Source of the DNA: JBCBSP01 sp964550935
Lineage (GTDB): Bacteria > Pseudomonadota > Alphaproteobacteria > Caulobacterales > Maricaulaceae
NCBI GenBank assembly: GCA_964550935.1
Contig: CAZKBB010000001.1
Coordinates: 62,001-126,000 of the forward strand
Reading direction: 5' to 3'
DNA: 64,000 nucleotides
Positions 57,923-64,000 of the stretch are shown in pieces; the stretch's first letter is position 1, and the number at the start of each line of letters is the position of its first letter. The notes under the pieces are model-generated. The model saw only the letters and a list, made by a program, of their open reading frames with translations. It did no database searches and was not told where the DNA came from. The position numbers and the translations under genes are program-made.

Positions 57923-58693
57923 ATGCGTTTCCTTATAATCTTGATCTTTTCAGTAACCCTGTCCGGCGCCGCCGGGGCGCAAGCCCCCTCACAGGCGCTG
58001 CATGCGCCGTGGGACAGGCTTCTCGACGCCCATGTCGAACCGGGCCCAGAGGGCGTGAATCGGGTCGATTACGCCGCCTGGCGCGCCGATGCGGCGGACC
58101 GCAATGCGCTTGAGGCTTACATCGAAACGCTTGAAGCGCAGCGTGTTTCGGATTTCGGCGAAGACGCGGCCTTCGCCTACTGGGCCAACCTCTATAACGC
58201 CGTGACCGTGCGCCTGATCCTTGATGAGGCGCCGGAGCGGTCCATCCGCCAGATTCGCCCGCACCTGTTTGCGATCGGCCCCTGGGGCGTGGAACGCGTG
58301 ACGGTCGAGGGCGAGGCGCTCTCGCTCGACGATATCGAGCACGAGATCATGCGCGAACGATTCGAGGCGGCGATGGTGCACTACGCCGTCAACTGCGCGT
58401 CGATCGGGTGCCCGAACCTCAAACGCACCGCTTGGCGCGCCGAAGGCCTGCAAGCCGCGCTCGACGCTGCGGCGCGGGCCTACATCAACCACCCAAGAGG
58501 CGTCACCGTCACCGGCGACGGCCTGGTCGTGTCGCGCATTTACAAGTGGTTCCGCGAGGATTTCGGCGGCTCGCAGGCGGGCGTGATCGACCATCTTCTG
58601 GACTACGCCGAGCCGGGGCTCGCCGAGGAGATCAGGGCGAATCCGCACATCGACGGACATGCTTACGACTGGTCGCTCAACCGGCCCGATTAG
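57923..58693 (+). CDS. DUF547 family secreted protein
   Basis: A 256-residue protein with a signal peptide (MRFLIILIFSVTLSGAAGAQA) and a DUF547 domain: FAYWANLYNAVTVRLIL near residues 81-97, VHYAVNCASIGCPNL with two Cys, and YKWFREDFGG near the end. The function of this family is not settled; the conserved Asn, His and Cys suggest a papain-like or transglutaminase-like fold. The ATG at 57923 has a strong ribosome-binding site (GGAGGAG). The MltF-like gene follows after 32 bases. Confidence 0.88.
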   Translation: MRFLIILIFSVTLSGAAGAQAPSQALHAPWDRLLDAHVEPGPEGVNRVDYAAWRADAADRNALEAYIETLEAQRVSDFGEDAAFAYWANLYNAVTVRLILDEAPERSIRQIRPHLFAIGPWGVERVTVEGEALSLDDIEHEIMRERFEAAMVHYAVNCASIGCPNLKRTAWRAEGLQAALDAAARAYINHPRGVTVTGDGLVVSRIYKWFREDFGGSQAGVIDHLLDYAEPGLAEEIRANPHIDGHAYDWSLNRPD

Positions 58694-58725
58694 ATTTCGC
58701 CGCCCGAGTGCGCTATGTTTGGAAT

Positions 58726-60105
58726 ATGATATTTTTGAGCAAAACACGTCTGCGCGCCGCCATTTCCTCCGCGGCCGCACTGGTCGCCCTGTCTGCGTGT
58801 AGCGGAGAGCCGCCCAAGCCGGCCGAGCCGCGCACGCTGGACATGATCCGCGAAAGCGGCGAGCTGATCGTGCTGACGCTCGATGGTCCGACGACCTACG
58901 AGCGCGCCCGGGGCGACGTGGCCGGCTACGAAGTCGACCTCGCCCGTGCGGTCGCGGCCGATCTCGGCGTGTCGGCGCGGTTCGAGGAGATGAGCGATGT
59001 GTCCTCGCTGCTCGAAGCGATGAAGGAGGGGCGCGGCGATGTGGCTGCGGCGGGCATCACCCGCACGCCTTCGCGCGCTGAAAATCATGAATTCGGCCCC
59101 GCCTACAAGACGGTCCGTCAGCAGCTGGTCTGCCGTATGGGCGCGGATATTCCCCGTCAGGTGCAGGACATGGCCGGTATGACCATCGAAGTGGTCGCCG
59201 GATCGAGCTACGCCGAAACGCTCGATGTACTCGACGATGTGGTCGAGGGCTTGGAGTGGACCGAGCGCGAGGCGGCCAGCGCGCTGCCTCTTTTACGCAA
59301 GGTCCAGAACGAGCGCATCGACTGCACCGTCTCCGACTCCAACCTGGTCGCGGTCGCGCGTCGGCGCTTCCCCGAACTCGTCACCGCCTTCAACCTGACC
59401 GAGGACCAGGCGCTGGCCTGGACGCTGGCGCCGGGCGCTGACGGGGTGGAGGCCTACCTGACCACCTGGTTCGACCGCGCCCACCGGTCCGGCTTTCTGC
59501 AGGAGCTGGACGAGCGTTATTACGGCCGCTTCCAGGACTTCGATTATGTCGAGGTTGCAAGTTTTATTCGCCGCGCCCGCGAGCGCCTTCCGCGCTATCG
59601 CGACACCTTCGAGCGCGCCGCCGTGGAGCACGGCTTCACCTGGACGCTGCTCGCGGCCCAAGCCTATCAGGAGAGCCACTGGGAGCCCGACGCGAAAAGC
59701 CCGACGGGCGTGCGCGGTCTGATGATGTTGACGCGCTCCACCGCGCAGCGGGTCGGCGTCGACGACCGGCTTGACCCCACAGAAAGCATTCGCGGCGGCG
59801 CGGCCTATTTGGCCGATCTTTATGCGCGCATTCCGGGCGCCGTGACCGGCGAGGACCGTCTCTGGTTCGCGCTCGCAGCCTACAATGTCGGCATGGGTCA
59901 CATCTATGACGCGCGCGCGATCGCCGAGCGGCGCGGCATGGACAAGAACTCCTGGGATGATCTGCGCGAGAACCTGCCGCTGCTGACCCAGGAGGAATGG
60001 TACGCAACGACCCGCCACGGCTACGCGCGCGGCTATGAGCCGGTGCAGTATGTCGACCGGATCCGTGATTATCAGGCGATCCTCGAGGGCTTGCAGCGGA
60101 TCTAG
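58726..60105 (+). CDS. mltF: Membrane-bound lytic murein transglycosylase MltF-like lipoprotein
   Basis: A 459-residue peptidoglycan-cleaving lipoprotein. The signal ends in a lipobox ALSAC near residue 24. A periplasmic binding-protein-like domain (SBP type, about 35-265: YERARGDVAGYEVDLARAV) precedes the SLT transglycosylase domain, whose catalytic Glu is in LLAAQAYQESHWEPDA, followed by SPTGVRGLMMLT and AAYNVGMGHIYDA. The order is exactly that of MltF. The start ATG at 58726 lacks a clear ribosome-binding site. It likely cleaves murein at the inner face of the outer membrane. An inverted repeat ends the transcript at 60130-60159. Confidence 0.93.
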   Translation: MIFLSKTRLRAAISSAAALVALSACSGEPPKPAEPRTLDMIRESGELIVLTLDGPTTYERARGDVAGYEVDLARAVAADLGVSARFEEMSDVSSLLEAMKEGRGDVAAAGITRTPSRAENHEFGPAYKTVRQQLVCRMGADIPRQVQDMAGMTIEVVAGSSYAETLDVLDDVVEGLEWTEREAASALPLLRKVQNERIDCTVSDSNLVAVARRRFPELVTAFNLTEDQALAWTLAPGADGVEAYLTTWFDRAHRSGFLQELDERYYGRFQDFDYVEVASFIRRARERLPRYRDTFERAAVEHGFTWTLLAAQAYQESHWEPDAKSPTGVRGLMMLTRSTAQRVGVDDRLDPTESIRGGAAYLADLYARIPGAVTGEDRLWFALAAYNVGMGHIYDARAIAERRGMDKNSWDDLRENLPLLTQEEWYATTRHGYARGYEPVQYVDRIRDYQAILEGLQRI

Positions 60106-60129
60106 GCGGCCAAAGCCGCTCTGACGCGA

Positions 60130-60159
60130 AACGGGCGGGCCGTGATCGGCCCGCCCGTT
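60130..60159. terminator. Bidirectional hairpin between converging genes
   Basis: A 13-bp perfect stem (60130-60142 with 60147-60159; AACGGGCGGGCCG) around a TGAT loop lies in the 80-base gap between the stops of the MltF-like and S33-like genes. The 3' side is followed by CGCATTT, so the T run is poor. The very stable stem suggests a shared terminator. Confidence 0.65.
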
Positions 60160-60185
60160 CGCATTTCAGCGCTAAGGCCTTCGCC

Positions 60186-62417
60186 TCACATCATCGGGGC
60201 GAGGTCCCACATCACGGCGAAGACCGTCAGCGAGATCGCCGCGAGCGCGGTGAGCACCACGCCGAGCAGCGTGCCGATGCGCACCTTCGGCTCCTTGAAC
60301 GCGCCCGGCAGCAGCATCACGAGCGAAATCACGCCGAGCAGCCCGCACGCGAGCAGCAGCCACGCCCCGGAGCCGGCGGGTGGGGCGAAGCCGGCCAGGA
60401 TCGAGGCCGGCGCGGCGTCGCCGTTCACATACGCGCCGTAGCCCATCAGCCCCAGCCCGGCCGCGCCCGCAAGCGCGGCGAGGAAGGCGACGAAGCGCGC
60501 TCCGCTCGTCTCGGCGCGTAGCTCGGCGACCGGGGTGCCGTCGACGACGCGCCCGAAAAAGCCGAGCGGGAAGATCAGGACGGCGAGCACCAGGGGCAGG
60601 GCGGAGAGCCCGGCCCAGAGCACGACCGGGGCGGCCTTCTCCGGACCGCCTTCGCTGACACCGGCAAGGCGCAGCGGCGCGGTGGTCTGGAACAGGTCCA
60701 CATATTTCGGCTCGCCCACGCCCTCTTCCAGGCAGCTGGCGTCGAGCCCTTCCAGATCGAGAGTATCGAAGAAGTCGGTCAGCACCTGACCGGCGCATTC
60801 CTGCATGGAGCGCGTCGGCCCATGCCCGGCGAAGGGCGCCTCGACATAGCGCGAGCCCTCCATCTGCTCGGCGATGTAGGTCGCAAGCCAGGGCGGGGTG
60901 ACTGGATCCCAGGCGCCGTTGACGATGAGCGTCGGGGCGGGCGCTTGCTCGACGAGCTGGTAGTCGGAGCGGTCGCGCGGGGCGAGCCCGGCGTCCTCGC
61001 AGACCTGGGCGGTGTAGCGCGCGCCTTCCTCGGTGCCGATCAGACCGGCGAAGCGCGGGTGCGCGGCGGCGTCCTCGGCGAACACGTCGGCGGAGGCGTG
61101 GAAATAGCCGTCATTGCAGCGGATCGCGCTGGACATGCCCTGCGAGATCGAAAGCCCGCCCGGTCCGCCCATGCTCGCGCCTGCGCCCAGACCGCGCAGC
61201 ACGGCCTCGTCGCGGGTCTCCACGATGTCGGCGATGCCCTGGATGGTGGCCGGGATGTAAGGGTGCTCGTCCTGCTCATAGGCCATGGAGAAGGGAATGA
61301 ACGCCACCAGAGCCGGCGGCAGCCAGACCGAGCCTTCAGGAGCGATCTCGATATCCTCCACCTCGATGACGAGAGGGTCGTTCTGAAGGTTGTCGATCGC
61401 GGCGAAGAAGCGGTCCTCAAGATTGTCGCAGGCGCGCGCGCCGTCGCAGGTGGCCAGGATGTTCTCCAGCACCGTGGAGGCCATGCGATGGATCTCCATC
61501 AGGCCGGCCAGGTCGTTGGGCACGATCGCGTCGAGCACCATGGCGCGCACGCCCTCGGGGTCCTCGCGCAGCACCATCTGACCCAGGTGCGAGCCGTAGG
61601 AGATGCCCCAGATGTTCCAGTCCTCGAAACCGAGCGCTTCGCGCAGCGCCTTCACGTCGCGCGCGTTTTCGACGGTGTTGTAAGCGGAGACGTCGACGCC
61701 GGAAGCGCGCGCCTCTTCAAAGCAGCGGCGCATGCGCTCGGCCTGCGCGCGTTCGGACTCCTCAATGGATTCCGCATAGCTCTCCTCAAGCGCGGTCTCT
61801 GAATAGAAGTCGCAGAACTGGCCGCTGCGTCCGATGCCGCGCTGTTCGAGGATGTAGAGATCGCGGTGCTGCGTGATCGGGTGATCCTTCAGCCGCGCCA
61901 CATAGGTGTTCACCCCGACGCCGGGCCCGCCGGTCAGGTAGAGCACAGGATCGGGACGGATCGTGTCGTCTTCGGCGGCGTCGCCGGCCTGCGCATCGTC
62001 CTCTTCGGAGGCCTCGTCGGCCTCGCCGTCCTCCTCCTCGTCGCCAGAGGCGGCGATGCGCACATACAGCAGCTGGATCGCGCGCGTGTCCTCGCGCTCG
62101 CGGTTCTCAGGCACGGTGACGAAGCCGCATTCGATGTCGCCGGGCTCGTAGTCGATCTCGCCGCGGAAGGGGCAAACCACCGAGACCGGGCCGGGATCGT
62201 AGGTCGGCGCGATCATTGCCTCGGCGTCGAGTCCGGACGGGGCGCCTGCAGCCTCGCGGGTCTGCGCGTCATCGCCGGCCGCCTCGCCATCAGGCGCGTC
62301 GGCGACGGCCTCGATGTCAGGCGTTTCGATGTCGAGTTCGGTGTCGGCGTCCTGGGCGTGCGCGGCGGCGAGCGAGAGCCCGAGCGCGGCGGCGAGCGCG
62401 GCGAATTTGCGAAGCAT
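60186..62417 (-). CDS. S33-type alpha/beta hydrolase fused to a four-segment membrane domain
   Basis: A 743-residue protein with a signal peptide (LGLSLAAAHAQ) and an acidic low-complexity stretch near 130-150. The alpha/beta hydrolase domain resembles tripeptidyl aminopeptidases/prolyl aminopeptidases: LEQRGIGRSGQFCDF, nucleophile elbow WGISYGSHLGQ near residue 270, Asp in GAWDPVTPP near 497 and His in FAGHGPTRS near 530. From about 600 to the end come four membrane segments (for example LPLVLAVLIFPLGFFG and LLLACGLLGVISLVMLL), an arrangement I do not know for the family. A strong ribosome-binding site (GGAGGGGG) precedes the ATG at 62417. Confidence 0.85.
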   Translation of the reverse strand: MLRKFAALAAALGLSLAAAHAQDADTELDIETPDIEAVADAPDGEAAGDDAQTREAAGAPSGLDAEAMIAPTYDPGPVSVVCPFRGEIDYEPGDIECGFVTVPENREREDTRAIQLLYVRIAASGDEEEDGEADEASEEDDAQAGDAAEDDTIRPDPVLYLTGGPGVGVNTYVARLKDHPITQHRDLYILEQRGIGRSGQFCDFYSETALEESYAESIEESERAQAERMRRCFEEARASGVDVSAYNTVENARDVKALREALGFEDWNIWGISYGSHLGQMVLREDPEGVRAMVLDAIVPNDLAGLMEIHRMASTVLENILATCDGARACDNLEDRFFAAIDNLQNDPLVIEVEDIEIAPEGSVWLPPALVAFIPFSMAYEQDEHPYIPATIQGIADIVETRDEAVLRGLGAGASMGGPGGLSISQGMSSAIRCNDGYFHASADVFAEDAAAHPRFAGLIGTEEGARYTAQVCEDAGLAPRDRSDYQLVEQAPAPTLIVNGAWDPVTPPWLATYIAEQMEGSRYVEAPFAGHGPTRSMQECAGQVLTDFFDTLDLEGLDASCLEEGVGEPKYVDLFQTTAPLRLAGVSEGGPEKAAPVVLWAGLSALPLVLAVLIFPLGFFGRVVDGTPVAELRAETSGARFVAFLAALAGAAGLGLMGYGAYVNGDAAPASILAGFAPPAGSGAWLLLACGLLGVISLVMLLPGAFKEPKVRIGTLLGVVLTALAAISLTVFAVMWDLAPMM

Positions 62418-62575
62418 GGCGATCCCCCTCCAGATCTTTCAGAACGCGAGCATGCGACGGTCTGTGCGGCGGCTCAAGTCTAGACGCGCCTGACCGTGAT
62501 CAGCCGGGATGTAGCTGAGGCGCGCTCGCGCTCTATTTCGCCTCGCTGACGCAGCACGGACCCTTCGACCACGCC

Positions 62576-63553
62576 ATGGACAGGCCAGACGACACCGACC
62601 GCTACGACGTTTCAGGCGACTGGGAGGGCGACAACCAGGCCTGGTGGGACTGGTATGTTTCGCTCGCCTACAACACCGACCAAGGCGGTGAGCGTACGAC
62701 TGCGACCTTGTCAGGCGCATACCCGGCCGAGGAGGCCGCGCTCGCCTACGAGCTGGCTGAACCTTATCCGCTGGACGACGCCCAGATCGAAGCGTTCCGG
62801 CGCGACGGCTTCGTGAAATTGCCCCGCGTCATTTCCCCTGAAGCCGCCGCGCGGCTTCGTGCGGTGATGGCGCGCCGCCTCGGCGACGCGTTCTCGGTCG
62901 AGCTTGACGGAGGCGCGGACGGCCGGTTCCTGAGCCTGGAGATGGTCTGGCTTGAAGACCCGGTCCTGCGCGCCTTCACGCTCAGCCCGCGCATCGCGGG
63001 CATCTGCGGCCGCCTTCTCGGCGTTGAAGCGATGCGTCTCTATCACGACAACGTTCTGTCCAAGGAGCCGGGCTGCGGACGTACGCCCTGGCATTACGAT
63101 GCGCACCACTTCCCTCTGGCAACCAACGATGTCGTCACCGCCTGGATCCCAGCCCAGGCGATCCCCCGCGCCATGGGGCCGCTGGCCTTCGCCAAGCCGA
63201 TCGGCGCCTGGCGTCTAGCCGCCGACATTCCCTTCGATAAGACCGATGACAGCTACGACCGGCAGGTCGCGCAAGCGTTCAAGGACGCCGACATCGCGGT
63301 GGAGGACGGCGGCTTCGAGGAGGGCGAGGTCAGCTTCCACCACAATTTGAGCTTCCATACCGCCGGCGGGAACTCTACGACGTTGAGCCGTCTGGTCCTG
63401 GCGAACACCTACTATGTCGACGGGGCCCGGGTGGTGGACTCACCGACGCTCGTTTCCGGCGATTGGCGCAAGTTCATTCCTGACACCGAACCCGGCGAGA
63501 TCGCGGCGAGCCGGCTCAACCCTGTGTGCTGGTCCGCGACCTCGGAGCGCTGA
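62576..63553 (+). CDS. Phytanoyl-CoA dioxygenase (PhyH) family protein
   Basis: A 325-residue non-heme Fe(II)/2-oxoglutarate oxygenase. Metal ligands are His and Asp in PWHYDAHHFPLAT and the distal His in LSFHTAGGNSTTLSR, with the 2OG-binding Arg shortly after. The N-terminal 55 residues are Trp/Asp rich and precede the family start YPLDDAQIEAFRRDGFVKL. Bacterial relatives hydroxylate small metabolites; the substrate is unknown. Its stop shares one base with the following methyltransferase start (TGATG), so the two products likely act together. Confidence 0.85.
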   Translation: MDRPDDTDRYDVSGDWEGDNQAWWDWYVSLAYNTDQGGERTTATLSGAYPAEEAALAYELAEPYPLDDAQIEAFRRDGFVKLPRVISPEAAARLRAVMARRLGDAFSVELDGGADGRFLSLEMVWLEDPVLRAFTLSPRIAGICGRLLGVEAMRLYHDNVLSKEPGCGRTPWHYDAHHFPLATNDVVTAWIPAQAIPRAMGPLAFAKPIGAWRLAADIPFDKTDDSYDRQVAQAFKDADIAVEDGGFEEGEVSFHHNLSFHTAGGNSTTLSRLVLANTYYVDGARVVDSPTLVSGDWRKFIPDTEPGEIAASRLNPVCWSATSER

Positions 63554-64000
63554 TGTCGGATAATTTCACTCGCAGCCTCGCCCATTGGAGTGAGGCCGGC
63601 CGCTCCGGCATGGAGGCGTTTTATCGCCTCGCCACGAAAGACTACCGCCACCTCGCCGAGGCGCGCGACTGGGCGGGCTGGCTGAAGGACCGCCAAGCCA
63701 AAGCGCGCGGCGATCGCCTTCGCCTGCTCGACGTGGCGTGCGGATCTGGAAAATTTCCGAACGCGCTGGTCGAGCACGCCGGCCTTGCCGAGGCGAGGCT
63801 GTCGCCGATCGCCTATGATCTGCTCGATCCGGCGGCGTTCTCGGTGGAAGAGGCTCGGCGCGCGCTTCGGCCTCCGTTTGAACCGGCGGGCGAGCATGTG
63901 TGCACGCTTCAGGACCTGGCGTGCGAGCCCGGCGCTTTCGACGTCGTCTGGGCGACCCACGCCCTCTACGCCCTGCCGCGCTCCGAACTCGACGCCGGGC
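63553..64000 (+). CDS. SAM-dependent methyltransferase, N-terminal part (3' end outside window)
   Basis: The first 149 residues of a class I methyltransferase. Motif I is LLDVACGSGKFPNALV near residues 54-70, and FDVVWATHALYALPR matches the motif IV region. The frame is open to the end of the window. It overlaps the PhyH-type gene by one base, so it is probably translated in a coupled way. The acceptor cannot be inferred. Confidence 0.85.
   Translation, partial: MSDNFTRSLAHWSEAGRSGMEAFYRLATKDYRHLAEARDWAGWLKDRQAKARGDRLRLLDVACGSGKFPNALVEHAGLAEARLSPIAYDLLDPAAFSVEEARRALRPPFEPAGEHVCTLQDLACEPGAFDVVWATHALYALPRSELDAG

Noticed and set aside
1..64000. CRISPR arrays, tRNA or rRNA genes, prophage or insertion sequences
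   Set aside because: I saw no spaced repeats, no cloverleaf with a CCA-type end, and no transposase, integrase or phage structural motif in any frame. Short or diverged examples could escape reading by eye.

Overview
The window is high-GC, densely packed bacterial DNA with about 60 protein genes, very short intergenic gaps and many 1-4 base stop/start overlaps (ATGA, GTGA, TGATG). The pair divK-pleD (cell-cycle response regulator plus REC-REC-GGDEF diguanylate cyclase), the order pyrB-pyrC'-plsY-dprA-topA-rnr-NUDIX-...-rpmG-divK/pleD, the alphaproteobacterial L33 and the GatCAB amidotransferase point to a dimorphic alphaproteobacterium. My best inference is Caulobacterales/Maricaulales (a Maricaulis/Oceanicaulis-like organism), from gene order and protein sequence only. 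I see no rRNA, tRNA, CRISPR, prophage or insertion sequence, so this is mostly core chromosome.

Layout. 1-13186: the 3' end of clpA with a clean terminator, an M3 peptidase lipoprotein, a hydrolase, a cation exchanger, a DUF2147 protein, HIT, GNAT and RidA proteins, DNA polymerase IV with a ROK kinase, then divK-pleD. 13248-27651 is almost all minus strand: rpmG, an MFS transporter, two adjacent NUDIX-like genes (one degenerate, the other apparently starting at CTG), rnr, topA, a small plus-strand ORF with its own promoter, then dprA-plsY-pyrC'-pyrB, two AEC transporters and ruvX. 27775-33302 is plus strand: gatC-gatA, a hairpin-flanked GIY-YIG unit, a small membrane protein, gatB and an MscS channel. 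33284-35832: an XRE regulator/membrane protein pair with phased repeats upstream, a 2OG-Fe(II) oxygenase and a glutathione S-transferase.

35925-50870 is a polysaccharide locus of the Wzx/Wzy type: outer-membrane export lipoprotein, Wzz/GumC-like co-polymerase, a P-loop protein lacking the Walker A lysine, an ExoQ-like polymerase, two family 2 glycosyltransferases, a polysaccharide deacetylase, a flippase, a FemAB/GNAT-like transferase, a glycosidase-like TIM-barrel protein, and a pair made of a dolichyl-phosphate-sugar-synthase-like GT2 and an ArnT-like GT39. No initiating phosphoglycosyltransferase lies in the window. 50867-64000 holds typA and a run of secreted or envelope enzymes (M14 peptidase, DoxX, crotonase, hydrolase, DUF547, MltF-like transglycosylase, an S33-like peptidase fused to four membrane segments), ending with a phytanoyl-CoA-dioxygenase-family gene overlapping a truncated SAM methyltransferase gene.

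The least ordinary items are the GIY-YIG gene bracketed by inverted arms whose hairpins show compensatory changes, the NUDIX gene with no ATG/GTG/TTG start beside its degenerate paralogue, the degenerate polysaccharide ATPase, the phased repeats upstream of the XRE/membrane pair, and the promoter-bearing small ORF between topA and dprA. None is proven to be a new system; each comes with a test.
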